Positions 1 through 8,553 are shown, numbered from the stretch's first letter. The stretch: DNA of 64,000 nt from AC-32 sp963736055 (GCA_963736055.1 CAVTNM010000008.1:806001-870000); one strand, 5' to 3'. The notes: a model not told the origin generated them from the sequence alone. Made by a program: numbers and translations.

Positions 1-1
1 C

Positions 2-658
2 TCGAGCATCCCGGGGCTCGTCGCCTACACCTTCTGCGCATTCGTGCTCGCGGCGATCACCCTCGAGTTCGTCCAGGGCACCCGCGCGCGCAAGGCCCTG
101 GGCTCGTCCGGCTGGCCGAGCGCGTTCTCGTCGCTGGTCGGGCGCAACCGGCGCCGCTACGGCGGCTACGTCGTCCATGCCGCGATCGTCCTGCTCGCCC
201 TCGGCATAGCCGGCGGCGCGTACGGCTCGACCAAGGTGCAGCGGCTGCGCCCGGGCGAGTCGATGAACATCCGCGGCTACGACCTCAGGTACCTGGGCAC
301 GGTCGCACGTCAGGAGGCGAATCGAACCGAGGTGCGCGCGCGCCTGGCGGTCTCGCGCCACGGCAAGAGCCTCGGCATCTACGAGGCCGGCAAGAACCGC
401 TACCCGGCCGAGGGCCAGGACTCGAACGAGGTCGCCATCCGCTCCGACTGGCTCCGGGCAGAGGATCTGTTCGTGATCGGAGAGGAGTTCGACGCCAACG
501 GGTCGGTCGTGCTCAAGGTGCTCGTCAACCCGCTCGTCGACCTGATCTGGCTTGCCGGCTTCGTCTTCCTGTTCGGGTCGCTGATCGCGATGTGGCCGGA
601 CGAGCTCGAGCAGCGCCGGCTGGCGCGCCGCACGGGTGCCGTTCCCGTCACTCCGTGA
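2..658 (+). CDS. ccmF: Cytochrome c maturation protein CcmF, C-terminal part (5' truncated by window)
   Basis: The reading frame enters from outside the window, so only about 218 C-terminal residues are visible. CcmF is the membrane heme lyase subunit that handles heme-CcmE and apocytochrome c. The visible part has a membrane segment (YVVHAAIVLLALGIAGGAYG), an extracytoplasmic stretch, and a final hydrophobic segment of the CcmF type (VNPLVDLIWLAGFVFLFGS) followed by MWPDE. It converges on ccmB, and the two stop codons lie 11 bp apart inside a short palindrome (GTCAC-TCC-GTGAC). The ccmB and ccmA genes next door support the assignment. Confidence 0.85.
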   Translation, partial: SSIPGLVAYTFCAFVLAAITLEFVQGTRARKALGSSGWPSAFSSLVGRNRRRYGGYVVHAAIVLLALGIAGGAYGSTKVQRLRPGESMNIRGYDLRYLGTVARQEANRTEVRARLAVSRHGKSLGIYEAGKNRYPAEGQDSNEVAIRSDWLRAEDLFVIGEEFDANGSVVLKVLVNPLVDLIWLAGFVFLFGSLIAMWPDELEQRRLARRTGAVPVTP

Positions 659-1289
659 CGACGTACTCGAACGAGGCCCAGGCGAGCAGCGCGAAGATCG
701 CGTCGTAGAGCGCCAGGAAGGCGAGGTAGCGGCCCGGCTCGCCGGCGACGCTCGCCCCGACTCCACCGATCACGATCGGCAGCGCCAGCGGCAGGAAGAG
801 CAAGGGCAGAAGCAGCTCTCGCGCGCGCCCCGCGGCGGCCATGGCGGCCAGGATGGTCCCGACCGCGCAGATGCCGAGGTCGGCCAGCGCCACCCCCGCG
901 ACCGTTGCCCAGCCGACCGGCTCGAAGAAGAGCGCGAAGGCCGGCAGGGCCACGACCTCCGCGAGCACGAGGAACGCGAGCGTCGCGATCCCCTTGGCGA
1001 GCCAGATCGCGCTCCGGTCGACGGGCGCGAGCACCAGCCCGTCCAGCAGGCCCTGCTCCCGCTCGGCGACGAAGGCCCGCCCGAGGCCGAGCAGGGCGGT
1101 GAAGAGAATCGCCACCCAGAGCAGGCCGAGCTCCGCAAGCCGCGAGGAGCCCGAGGGCAGCGCGAAATGGAAGACGACGAGGATCGCGATCACGAAGAGC
1201 AGCATCGCCGGCAGCGTGTCGCGCCCCCGCAGCTCGAGGCGCAGGTCCTTGCGCGCCAGCACGGCCGCGTCCTCGAAGTAGCGGATCAC
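648..1289 (-). CDS. ccmB: Heme exporter protein CcmB
   Basis: Integral membrane subunit of the CcmAB ABC transporter, which releases heme-loaded CcmE in system I cytochrome c maturation. The 213-residue product has the usual length and about six hydrophobic segments. The N-terminal block ARKDLRLELRGRDTLPAM and the motif AFVAEREQGLLDGLVLAPV are typical of CcmB. The GTG start overlaps the ccmA stop (GTGA), so ccmA-ccmB are translationally coupled. Its 3' end overlaps the convergent ccmF. Confidence 0.88.
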   Translation of the reverse strand: MIRYFEDAAVLARKDLRLELRGRDTLPAMLLFVIAILVVFHFALPSGSSRLAELGLLWVAILFTALLGLGRAFVAEREQGLLDGLVLAPVDRSAIWLAKGIATLAFLVLAEVVALPAFALFFEPVGWATVAGVALADLGICAVGTILAAMAAAGRARELLLPLLFLPLALPIVIGGVGASVAGEPGRYLAFLALYDAIFALLAWASFEYVVTE

Positions 1290-1870
1290 CGGAGCGCCAG
1301 CCTCGCGCTGGCGAGGGGCGCGACCCGGTCGGGATCGTGCGTGGCGACCAGCATGGTCCGGTGCTCGCGCATGCCCGCGAGCTCCCGGTCGAGCAGCTCC
1401 GACGCCTCGGCGTCCAGCCCGGCGAACGGCTCGTCGAGGATCAGCAGCTCCGGCCTGTGCAGCAGGGAGCGGCAGAGCGCCAGCCGCTGCAGCTGGCCTC
1501 GCGACAGCGCCGAGGCGCGGACGCTGCGGGAGTCCCAGAGGCCGAAGCGCTCGAGCAGCATCCCGATCCGCTCGCGTCGTTCGGGCACGTGGTACAGGCG
1601 CCCGTAGAGATCGAGGTTCTCGAGCGCCGTCAGCTCGCGGTAGACGAGCGGCTCGTGCCCGAGATAGCCGATGCGCCCGCGCTCGGGCTCGACCTCGAGC
1701 GTGCCACCGGTGGGCACGGCCAGCCCGGCGCAGAGACGAAGCAGCGTCGTCTTGCCGGCGCCGTTCGGCCCGGTCACGACGAGGAACCCCCCGCGCCGGA
1801 GCTCGAAGTCGAGGCCGCGCAGCACGCGCTTCACGCCGTAGCGCTTCTCGAGCCGCGCCGCCCGGATCAT
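1286..1870 (-). CDS. ccmA: Heme exporter ATP-binding protein CcmA
   Basis: ATPase subunit of the CcmAB complex, 194 residues, cytoplasmic and membrane-associated. Walker A GPNGAGKTT is at residues 34-42. The signature is ALSRGQLQRL near 121-130, with SRGQ in place of SGGQ. Walker B LLILDEPFAGLD is at 142-153, and the switch histidine is in ATHDP near 178. I start at the ATG ending at 1870 because homology begins there; the frame is open further upstream but that part lies inside the ubiA-like gene. The start overlaps that gene's stop (ATGA). Confidence 0.9.
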   Translation of the reverse strand: MIRAARLEKRYGVKRVLRGLDFELRRGGFLVVTGPNGAGKTTLLRLCAGLAVPTGGTLEVEPERGRIGYLGHEPLVYRELTALENLDLYGRLYHVPERRERIGMLLERFGLWDSRSVRASALSRGQLQRLALCRSLLHRPELLILDEPFAGLDAEASELLDRELAGMREHRTMLVATHDPDRVAPLASARLALR

Positions 1871-2724
1871 GTGACCGCGTCCGCGAGCACGAAGAGGAAG
1901 AACGTAACCGAGATGACCCCGTTCATCGTGAAGAACGCCGTGTCGAGCCGACGCAGGTCGCCCGGGCGGACGAGCGAGTGTTCGTAGCCGAGGAGCCCCG
2001 CGACCGCGGCCACTCCGAGCCAGTAGAACGCGTTCACGTCGAGGCCGAGGCCCGCTGCCGCTAGTAGCACCACGGTGCCGAGGTGGCAAAGCCGCGCGCC
2101 CCAGAACACTCCCCGCTCGCCGAAGCGGACCGCGATCGACTGGAGCCCCTGGGCGCGGTCGACCTCGAGGTCGAGCAGCGAGTAGAAGAGGTCGAAGCCC
2201 GCCACCCAGAGCGCGACCGCGCCGCCGAGGGCCCACGCCTCCCAGGGCAGCTTGCCGGTGATCGCGGCCCAGGCGCCGAGCGGCGCGAGCCCGTCGACCG
2301 CGCCGAGCCAGAAATGGCAGAGCCACGTCCAGCGCTTCAGGTACGGGTAGATCACAAAGCCGGCGACCGGTATCGGCCAGAGCCAGTGGACGAGCGGGTC
2401 GAGCTGGTAGACCGCCACCAGAAAGACGACGAAGGAGCCGACGCAGAAGAAAACGACCTGAGCCTTCGAGAGCAGTCCCGCCGGCAGCTCGCGCCGTGCC
2501 GTGCGCGGGTTGCGCGCGTCCAGGCCGGCGTCGATCAGCCGGTTCAGCCCCATCGCCAGCGAGCGCGCGCCGATCATCGCGACCGTGATCCAGAGCAGGT
2601 CGTGCGCGCTCGGGACGCCGTCGACCGCGAGGAATGCGCCGACGTAGGCGAACGGGAGCGCAAAGACCGTGTGCTCGAACTTGACGAGGGAGTAGAACCG
2701 CCGCGGGTAGGCGATCGCGGTCAC
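1867..2724 (-). CDS. UbiA-family prenyltransferase (probable menaquinone biosynthesis, MqnP-like)
   Basis: Membrane prenyltransferase of 285 residues that attaches a polyprenyl chain to an aromatic acceptor. The first Asp-rich motif NRLIDAGLDARNPRT is at residues 61-75 and the second, DLEVDRAQGLQSI, near 185-197, with eight or nine hydrophobic segments between and around them. UbiA homologues in actinobacteria using the futalosine route act as MqnP; that specific role is inferred, since no other mqn gene is in the window. Start GTG overlaps the mogA stop (GTGA). Placement beside ccm genes fits an electron-transport role. Confidence 0.82.
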   Translation of the reverse strand: MTAIAYPRRFYSLVKFEHTVFALPFAYVGAFLAVDGVPSAHDLLWITVAMIGARSLAMGLNRLIDAGLDARNPRTARRELPAGLLSKAQVVFFCVGSFVVFLVAVYQLDPLVHWLWPIPVAGFVIYPYLKRWTWLCHFWLGAVDGLAPLGAWAAITGKLPWEAWALGGAVALWVAGFDLFYSLLDLEVDRAQGLQSIAVRFGERGVFWGARLCHLGTVVLLAAAGLGLDVNAFYWLGVAAVAGLLGYEHSLVRPGDLRRLDTAFFTMNGVISVTFFLFVLADAVT

Positions 2725-3200
2725 GTCTGCCTATGTGCTGTCGGCTTGCCTGCGAGCAGCGAGACCGCGTGGGCCAGCGCCGGCCGGAGCACCTCGAAGC
2801 CGTCGCGGCAGCCGCCCGGCGAGCCGGGCAGGTTGACCACCAGGGTCTCGCCCCGAACGCCCGCGACCCCTCGGGAGAGCAGCGCATGCGGGGTCTTGGC
2901 GAGCGAGTCGGCCCGGATCGCCTCCGCGATCCCGGGCGCTGCGCGCTCGAGCACCTCGGCGGTTGCCTCCGGGGTGACGTCTCGGGCCGCGAGCCCGGTT
3001 CCACCCGTGGTCAGGACGAGAGCCGACTCTTCGGCCAGCTCGGCGATCGACTCGGCGATCGCGTCACGGTCGTCGGGCACGATCCGGCGCTCGACCTCGT
3101 AGCCCTCCGAGGCCAGGAGACCGGCGAGAAGGTCCCCGCTCGTGTCCTCGCGCGTTCCCTCGGCCACGCCGTCCGAGACCGTGAGAACGGCCGCCTTCAC
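2721..3200 (-). CDS. Molybdopterin adenylyltransferase (MogA/MoaB family)
   Basis: A 159-residue protein of the MogA/MoaB family, which adenylates molybdopterin before molybdate insertion. Visible are VLTVSDG near the N-terminus, the TTGGTG loop at 64-69, RDVTPEA next to it, and NLPGSPGG near 123-130. The GTG start at 3200 overlaps the moaC stop. Together with moaC upstream and moeA at 13.4-14.6 kb it forms most of the late Moco pathway. MogA and MoaB cannot be separated by eye. Confidence 0.87.
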   Translation of the reverse strand: MKAAVLTVSDGVAEGTREDTSGDLLAGLLASEGYEVERRIVPDDRDAIAESIAELAEESALVLTTGGTGLAARDVTPEATAEVLERAAPGIAEAIRADSLAKTPHALLSRGVAGVRGETLVVNLPGSPGGCRDGFEVLRPALAHAVSLLAGKPTAHRQT

Positions 3201-3646
3201 GAGACCGGTTCTTTCGTCTTCTCCACCAGCCGCACCTCGGAGAGCTCCATCGTGGAGTCGATCGCCTTCGCCATGTCGTAGACCGTCAGCGCGGCGACCG
3301 TCGCCGCGACGAGCGCCTCCATCTCGACCCCGGTCTGGGCGGTGGTCTCGGCGGAGGCGACGATCCCGACCACGTCGGCGGCAACCTCGACCCTGACCTC
3401 GACGTGGGTCAGCGGGAGCGGATGGCAGAGCGGGATCAGCTCGCTCGTGCGCTTCGCGGCCATGATCCCGGCGATCTTGGCGGCTGCAACCGCGTCGCCC
3501 TTCGGCAGCTCGGAGAGCCTCGCAGCGGTCTCCGGCGCCACCCGGAGGGTCGCCTGCGCCGTCGCGCGCCGTCGCGACACGGGCTTGGCGCCGACGTCCA
3601 CCATCCGGACCCCGCCGGCCTCGTCCACGTGCGAGAGCTCGCTCAC
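3197..3646 (-). CDS. moaC: Cyclic pyranopterin monophosphate synthase MoaC
   Basis: Converts the MoaA product to cyclic pyranopterin monophosphate in molybdenum-cofactor synthesis. The 149-residue length is typical. Signature blocks are DVGAKPVSRRRATA (17-30), KGDAVAAAKIAGIMAAKRT (49-67), the metal/active-site LCHPLPLTH (73-81) and GVEMEALVAATVAALTVYDM (106-125). The GTG at 3646 is chosen because homology begins shortly after it and a GGAGG precedes it by a few bases; the open frame upstream runs antisense through the neighbouring gene. First gene of a moaC-mogA-ubiA-ccmA-ccmB run with stop/start overlaps throughout. Confidence 0.92.
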   Translation of the reverse strand: MSELSHVDEAGGVRMVDVGAKPVSRRRATAQATLRVAPETAARLSELPKGDAVAAAKIAGIMAAKRTSELIPLCHPLPLTHVEVRVEVAADVVGIVASAETTAQTGVEMEALVAATVAALTVYDMAKAIDSTMELSEVRLVEKTKEPVS

Positions 3647-3697
3647 GCCTCCAACCGTACCGCCGCCCGGGCCGTTCGGCGATCTTCGTCGCGGGGA

Positions 3698-3703
3698 TAG
3701 CAT
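3698..3703 (+). promoter_or_regulatory. Putative -10 element of a leaderless gene
   Basis: TAGCAT lies 10 nt before the ATG at 3714. No Shine-Dalgarno sequence is visible between them, so the transcript would start at or within a few bases of the start codon. Confidence 0.45.
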
Positions 3704-3713
3704 CGTCAGCCGC

Positions 3714-3998
3714 ATGGACCGGAAAACGAGACTGGAAGAGAACGAGAAGCTGTTCCGCGAGGTCAACGAGCGGGTCGAAGAGGTCCAGGACGGCTCGCAC
3801 GGGACGGAGCAGCACTGGGTCTGCGAATGCGGCGACGAAACCTGCTTCGAGCGGCTGACCGTCCCGTTACGCGAGTACCACGAGGTCCGCTCGCACGACA
3901 ACTGGTTCCTGATCGTCCCCGGCCACGAGAAGACCGAGGTCGAACGGATCGTCAGCAGGCGCGACGGCTACTGGGTCGTCGAGAAGGAAGATCTCTAG
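3714..3998 (+). CDS. Conserved hypothetical protein with Cys cluster
   Basis: A 94-residue protein I cannot assign a function. The N-terminus (MDRKTRLEENEKLFREVNER) is charged and helical. A WVCECGDETCFERL block holds three cysteines that could bind metal. The rest, LREYHEVRSHDNWFLIVPGH and DGYWVVEK, looks like a small beta-rich domain. It is divergent from moaC and convergent with otsA; the two stop codons share CTAG at 3995-3998. The start is set by the ATG after a -10-like TAGCAT; the open frame upstream is antisense to moaC. Confidence 0.65.
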   Translation: MDRKTRLEENEKLFREVNERVEEVQDGSHGTEQHWVCECGDETCFERLTVPLREYHEVRSHDNWFLIVPGHEKTEVERIVSRRDGYWVVEKEDL

Positions 3999-5467
3999 CG
4001 CAGGACGCCGGCGGCGCAGCGGTCCAGGTCGCCCAGCTGCCCCTCGATCCAGAGCGCGACGTCGTGCTCGCGGACGTGCTCGCAAATCGCCGCAAGCCTT
4101 CGGCTGCGCTCGGCCGCCGGCATCGTGAGCGCGCGGTCGAGGGCCTCGGCCTGGCCCGCCACGTCGAACGGATTGACCGTCAGCGCCGCGTCGCCGAGCT
4201 CCGAATGGGCGCCCGCATTCTCCGAGAGGATCAGGACGCCGTCGCGCTCGTTCACGAGCGGCCCCTCCTTCGCGATCAGGTTCATCCCGTCGAAGATGGC
4301 GTTCACGAACAGGACGTCGAACTGCTTGTACGCAGCGACCGAGCTCGCGAAGTTGTCCTCGATCACGAGCTCGATCGGCGTCCAGCCCTCCTGCTGGAAG
4401 CGGTCGTTCACCCGGCGCGCCTCCCGCTGGATCGCACCGAGGTACTCGGCGTACTCGGGAATGTCCTGCCGTGAGGGGTCGAGCAGCGCGAGCATCCCGA
4501 CCTTCCGATGCATCTCCGTGTGCGCGTCGAGGTAGACCTCGAAGGCGCGGAAGCCGCGCACGATGTTCTTGGAGGGATCGGTCCGGTCGACGCGCAGCAC
4601 CAGCTTCTCCGGCCGCCGCGCGACGAGCTCGCGCTCCGCGGCGAGGACCTCCTCGCTGCTCGCCAGCTCGTCGAACTCCGCCGGGTCGACCGAGATCGGA
4701 TGCACGGTGACGAGCGAGCTGTGGCCGTCCAGAGCCGCCGTTCCCTCGGCGAAGTCGCACGCCGCTCCCGCCAGGTCACTCGAGGCGCGGAGGAAGTTCA
4801 GCCGCCAGCGCTGCGTGTGGAAGCCGATCACGTCGTTCGCGAGCAGGCCCTCGTGGATCTCGCGGCGAGTCCGCCCCGGCAGCACGTGCCAGTAGTCGGT
4901 CTGGGGCCACGGGATGTGGATGAAGTGGGCCAACAGCGCCTGCGGGGCGCGCTCGCGCACGAGCCGCGGCGCGAGGTAGAGCTGGTAGTCGTGGAAGAAG
5001 ACGGCTGCGTTCGGCTCGAGCTCGAGCTCCTCCAGCACTGCGTCCGCGAAGCCCTCGTTGACCCGGGCGTAGCCCTCCTCCCAGGCGTTCTGGAAGGCCG
5101 CGTCCAGCGAGGGCGTGTAGGCGAGCTCCCACAGGTAGTGCTGCAGAAACCAGAGCATCGGGTTGGAGACCACGTTGTAGAACCAGTCGTAGGCCGCCTG
5201 GTCGTGCGCGACCAGCCGCAGGCGGAACGGCGACCCGTCGCGGGCGGTCTCCTCGACCGCGGCCCCGCCGCTCTCCTCGACGACGGCCCGGTCCTCGTCG
5301 GTCATCGCGCTGGCGATCCAGGTGACGTCGTGATGCGAGACGAGGCTGCGTAGCGCCGTCACTAGCCCGCCGCCGCCGCGCCTGGCCACTCGCTCCCCGT
5401 CCGGGCCGCGCCCGAACGTGACAGGACCACGGTTCGAAACGACGATGAGCTTCCTCCGGCCCGCCAT
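3995..5467 (-). CDS. otsA: Trehalose-6-phosphate synthase (GT20, OtsA-type)
   Basis: Transfers glucose from UDP- or GDP-glucose to glucose-6-phosphate. The 490-residue GT20 protein begins with KLIVVSNRGPV and has the GGGGLVTAL loop. HDYQLYLAPRLVRE and HIPWPQTDYWHVLPGR are classic OtsA substrate-binding blocks. VDRTDPSKNI and DGMNLIAKEGPLVNERDGVLILSENAGAHSEL carry the nucleotide-sugar site (quoted in two overlapping parts: DGMNLIAKEGPLV and ILSENAGAHSEL). I prefer the ATG at 5467 because a TAGGGT -10-like hexamer ends 10 nt upstream; a GTG at 5479 would lie inside that hexamer. No otsB phosphatase gene is seen; a TreT-like gene lies directly upstream. Confidence 0.92.
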   Translation of the reverse strand: MAGRRKLIVVSNRGPVTFGRGPDGERVARRGGGGLVTALRSLVSHHDVTWIASAMTDEDRAVVEESGGAAVEETARDGSPFRLRLVAHDQAAYDWFYNVVSNPMLWFLQHYLWELAYTPSLDAAFQNAWEEGYARVNEGFADAVLEELELEPNAAVFFHDYQLYLAPRLVRERAPQALLAHFIHIPWPQTDYWHVLPGRTRREIHEGLLANDVIGFHTQRWRLNFLRASSDLAGAACDFAEGTAALDGHSSLVTVHPISVDPAEFDELASSEEVLAAERELVARRPEKLVLRVDRTDPSKNIVRGFRAFEVYLDAHTEMHRKVGMLALLDPSRQDIPEYAEYLGAIQREARRVNDRFQQEGWTPIELVIEDNFASSVAAYKQFDVLFVNAIFDGMNLIAKEGPLVNERDGVLILSENAGAHSELGDAALTVNPFDVAGQAEALDRALTMPAAERSRRLAAICEHVREHDVALWIEGQLGDLDRCAAGVLR

Positions 5468-5477
5468 GGCGGGGTCC

Positions 5478-5483
5478 ACCCTA
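5478..5483 (-). promoter_or_regulatory. Putative -10 element for otsA
   Basis: On the minus strand TAGGGT stands 10 nt before the ATG at 5467, consistent with leaderless transcription of the trehalose-6-phosphate synthase gene. Confidence 0.35.
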
Positions 5484-5491
5484 CCCGGGGC

Positions 5492-6784
5492 CTAGCCGGT
5501 GGCGGATGCGCCGACCATCGCCACCTCGGCGCCGGCCGTGTCGTTCCCGGAAAGCTTGTTCAAGAGGACGAGCCAGTCTCGGAGGAGACGCGGCATGAGG
5601 AAGTTGCGCCTGACGAACTCCTTGCCCCGCAGGGCCGTCTGCCTCGCGGCTGCGGGATCGGCCAGGATCTGGAGACACGCCTGCGCGCACTGCGCCGGGT
5701 CCTCGGGATCGACCAGCCAACCGGTCTCCCCGTCCTGGATCTGGGCGACGATCCCGCCCACACGGCCCGCCACGACAGGCCGGGTCTTCCAGAGCGCCTC
5801 GGTCACGGTGAGCCCGAAGCCCTCCTTGATCGACTTCTGGATCACGGCCGCGGAGTGGACCTGGAAGGCGTTGACCTCCACCGAGCCGATGTTGTTCAGG
5901 TTGGACAGGATGTAGACGTCCGGGTCGCCTCCGGCGTGCGCGACCGTTCGGTTGTAGTAGTCCCAGCCCTCCGGGTCGTCGTGTGCCATCGAGCCGACCA
6001 GCGCCAGCTGCACCTCCGGGTGCTCGGCCTTCACCTCGCGGTAGGCGTCGATAACGCCGAGCGGGTCCTTCCACGGATCAAAACGCGAGACCTGCGTCAG
6101 GAGCGGCCGATCCACGTCGATGCCGAACTGGTCGACGACGTACGCGGCGTCCTCGGGCGAGAGCGCCATGTTCTTGGGGGTGAGCGGGTCGATCGCGGGC
6201 GGCCAGATGTATGCAGGCGGCATCCCGACCGCTCGCGGGACGTACTCGGGCATGTGGAAGATCGCGGCGTCGTAGCGCGCCAGCCAGGGGAGCAGGAAGC
6301 CGAGCACGTCCGGGTTCGGCTGCGAGAGGTCGATGTGGCAGCGCCAGATCCAGTGCGCGCGGCTCTCCGGGAAGTGCTCGATCATCCCGGCCGGCTGCGG
6401 GTCGTGGACGAGCACGAAGTCGTAGTCGTCCTCGAACTCTTCCGCGTTCAGGGCCTGATAGCGGCGGAAGACCTCCTGCTGGGTCTTCGTCAGCGTCTGG
6501 GGATCGCCCTGGAGAGCGTTGTGGATCGTCTTCGTCGCGGCGAAGAACTCGTCGCCGCCGTTGATGATCCGCCACTCCGCATCGAGGCCGGCGTCGCGCA
6601 TCAAAGGCACCAGGGCGTAGTTGATCTCGGCCACTCCGCCCCCGAACGCGGTCGCGGACAGGTGCACGAGCCGCTTGCCCTCGAGGGGCTCCGCCAGACG
6701 GCGGATCTCCTCCATCAGGCCGCGTGTCGCAATCGTCGCGTAGTCGACGAGCGATTTCTGTCCGACGTTGACGAGCTGGAGCAT
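5492..6784 (-). CDS. treT: Trehalose synthase, GT4 glycosyltransferase (TreT-like)
   Basis: A 430-residue GT-B protein resembling trehalose glycosyltransferring synthase, which joins NDP-glucose to free glucose. The N-terminal domain has LVHLSATAFGGGVAEINYALVPL (quoted: AFGGGVAEINYALVPL) and WRIINGGDEFF. The C-terminal domain has QVSRFDPWKDPLGVIDAY and the donor-site IKEGFGLTVTEALWKTRPVV. FVLVHDPQPAGMIEHF and WRCHIDLSQPN are also family features. It lies just upstream of otsA in the same direction, with 24 bp between, so the two probably form a trehalose operon. Confidence 0.85.
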   Translation of the reverse strand: MLQLVNVGQKSLVDYATIATRGLMEEIRRLAEPLEGKRLVHLSATAFGGGVAEINYALVPLMRDAGLDAEWRIINGGDEFFAATKTIHNALQGDPQTLTKTQQEVFRRYQALNAEEFEDDYDFVLVHDPQPAGMIEHFPESRAHWIWRCHIDLSQPNPDVLGFLLPWLARYDAAIFHMPEYVPRAVGMPPAYIWPPAIDPLTPKNMALSPEDAAYVVDQFGIDVDRPLLTQVSRFDPWKDPLGVIDAYREVKAEHPEVQLALVGSMAHDDPEGWDYYNRTVAHAGGDPDVYILSNLNNIGSVEVNAFQVHSAAVIQKSIKEGFGLTVTEALWKTRPVVAGRVGGIVAQIQDGETGWLVDPEDPAQCAQACLQILADPAAARQTALRGKEFVRRNFLMPRLLRDWLVLLNKLSGNDTAGAEVAMVGASATG

Positions 6785-6819
6785 GGTGTGGCGGAACCGG
6801 GCCGAGGATAACGGTCGGA

Positions 6820-7239
6820 CTAGCCGGCGAGGAACTTGACGAAGCGCAGGCGGGAGCCTCCGCCGTCGCGCTCGGTGATCTCGACCTCGTCGGTGACGGC
6901 ACGGATGATCTCGATCCCGAGCCCGCCCTCGGAGAGCTCATCCCCGCCGGCGCCGTCCCCGTCGTGCGGCTCGAACCCCGGCCCGGCGTCTCCGACCTCG
7001 ACCGCGAGCCGGTCGGGCCCGAGCTCGTAGACGATGTCGACGGTGCCCTCCCCGCCTTCCGCGTAGGCGTGCTTGACGGAGTTGGTGCAGGCCTCGGTCA
7101 AGGCGAGCTTGAGATCGTGCAGGGTCTCGTCGGACAACGGCCGCACCCCGGCGATCGCCGTCAGGGCGAGGCGCCCGAGGGTGATGTACTCCGGCCGGGC
7201 CGGAATGGTCAGCCGCACCGAGCGGCCCTCGTCGCTCAT
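6820..7239 (-). CDS. RsbW-type anti-sigma factor serine/threonine kinase
   Basis: A 139-residue GHKL ATPase. It shows the N box in LKLALTEACTNSVKHAY, the G1 box DAGPGFEP and the G2-like GGLGIEIIRAVTDEVEI. Such proteins bind and inhibit sigma factors and phosphorylate an anti-anti-sigma partner. No sigma-B-like gene or STAS-domain partner is in the window, so the target is unknown. The ATG at 7239 is preceded by GGAGCGGGG. It lies 3' of the HtrA gene with an 82-bp gap and may be independently transcribed. Confidence 0.8.
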   Translation of the reverse strand: MSDEGRSVRLTIPARPEYITLGRLALTAIAGVRPLSDETLHDLKLALTEACTNSVKHAYAEGGEGTVDIVYELGPDRLAVEVGDAGPGFEPHDGDGAGGDELSEGGLGIEIIRAVTDEVEITERDGGGSRLRFVKFLAG

Positions 7240-7321
7240 CCCCGCTCCTGTTCCCGTCGCGCCTCCCGCTGTAACCCGGAAGGACCGGGCGTACCGAGCG
7301 CGAAGGGTGAGGGTTCGGCGC

Positions 7322-8530
7322 TCATCCCGAGCTCTGGGCGCGTTCGCCGAGCCGCACCGAGATCTCGCGGCGCGCGCCGCCGCGCCTGACGGTGAAGCGG
7401 GCGATCTGCCCCGGCGAGAGCGTTGATGTGACGATCCGCACGATGTCCTCCGAGCTCTGAACGGTGTGGCCGTTGATCGCGACAACCAGGTCACCGCCGC
7501 GGACGAACTCGATCCCCAACGCATCCTCGGTGTCGGAGCCGCCGCGCAAGCCCGCTTTCGCGGCAGGGCTGCCCTTGACGACGCCGGTGATCACCGCGCC
7601 TCGGCGGACCGGGTAATGGAACCGCTTTGCGAGCGCGGGCGTCAGGTCCTCGGTCTCCACGCCGACGAAGGGGTAGGAGACGGAGCCGGTCGCGATCAGC
7701 TGCTCCATCGAGCGCTTCGCCGAGTTGATCGGGACCGCGAAGCCGACCCCTTCGGCGCTCCCGCTCGTGCTGCGAATCTGGGCGTTGATGCCGATCACGC
7801 GCCCGCGGGCGTCGAAGAGCGGCCCGCCCGAGTTGCCGTGGTTGATCGGCGCGTCGGTCTGGATCGCATCGACGAGGTTGAAATCGGAGGTCAGCGAGTC
7901 GATCGAGCGCTTGGTCGCGGAGACGACGCCGACGCCGAGGGAGTTCTCGTTCCCGAACGGGCTCCCGATCGCCGCGACCGGCTCGCCGACGACGACCGCA
8001 GCGGAGTTGCCCAGCGGGACCGGCGCGAGCGCGTGCGCGGACGGCTGCACGCGAAGGAGGCCGACGTCGTCGAACACGTCCCAGCCGACGATCTTCGCCT
8101 CCGCGCGGTCGTGATCCTGGAACTCGACGAAGACCCGGTCGGCCGGCTTGGCGACCGTGTCGTCCCCCGCGGTCGTGATCACGTGCGAATTGGTGAGGAT
8201 GTAGCCCTTCGGCGAGATCACGAAGCCGGAGCCCTGCGCCTTCTGCGCGGTGGCCGCGTCGCTGCCGTAGACGGACACGATCGTCACCACCCCGGGCGAC
8301 CGGCGGGCGTAGATCGCCGTCGGGTCGAAGCCGTTGCCCAGCAGGGGCTTGGCCGCGGGGCTCACGGCGGCCGTGCTGGCCTCGGCGACAGCCGGCAGCG
8401 GCGAGGCGCGGAAGATCGTGGTCGTGGAGTCGGATCCGGCCCACCCGACCGCACGCGCGAGCCCCAGCGCGAGCAGCGCCCCGGTGAGGGCGCAGGCCAA
8501 TGCAAGAGCGACGAGCGGTGCGGTTCGCAA
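7322..8530 (-). CDS. HtrA/DegP-family trypsin-like serine protease with PDZ domain
   Basis: A 402-residue membrane-anchored envelope protease. The N-terminal hydrophobic segment (about 5-30) is a signal or anchor. The catalytic triad reads His116 in LTNSHVITT, Asp155 in DVFDDVGLL and Ser234 in NHGNSGGPLFD. A PDZ domain follows (about 290-395, with KAGLRGGSDTEDALG and VRRGGARREISV). The start codon is TTG. TACAGT stands 9 nt before it and no ribosome site is visible. The histidine kinase and response regulator upstream give an mprA-mprB-pepD-like order, so a role in envelope stress is likely. Confidence 0.88.
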   Translation of the reverse strand: MRTAPLVALALACALTGALLALGLARAVGWAGSDSTTTIFRASPLPAVAEASTAAVSPAAKPLLGNGFDPTAIYARRSPGVVTIVSVYGSDAATAQKAQGSGFVISPKGYILTNSHVITTAGDDTVAKPADRVFVEFQDHDRAEAKIVGWDVFDDVGLLRVQPSAHALAPVPLGNSAAVVVGEPVAAIGSPFGNENSLGVGVVSATKRSIDSLTSDFNLVDAIQTDAPINHGNSGGPLFDARGRVIGINAQIRSTSGSAEGVGFAVPINSAKRSMEQLIATGSVSYPFVGVETEDLTPALAKRFHYPVRRGAVITGVVKGSPAAKAGLRGGSDTEDALGIEFVRGGDLVVAINGHTVQSSEDIVRIVTSTLSPGQIARFTVRRGGARREISVRLGERAQSSG

Positions 8531-8539
8531 GGCCGTCGA

Positions 8540-8545
8540 ACTGTA
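8540..8545 (-). promoter_or_regulatory. Putative -10 element for the HtrA-type protease gene
   Basis: TACAGT on the minus strand ends 9 nt before the TTG start, suggesting a leaderless message separate from the upstream two-component genes. Confidence 0.4.
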
Positions 8546-8553
8546 GCTAGCTA

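Noticed and set aside
636..1607. 323-codon plus-strand open frame over ccmB and ccmA
   Set aside because: Composition is Arg/Glu/Gln-rich without domains. It is the shadow of two clear minus-strand ccm genes.
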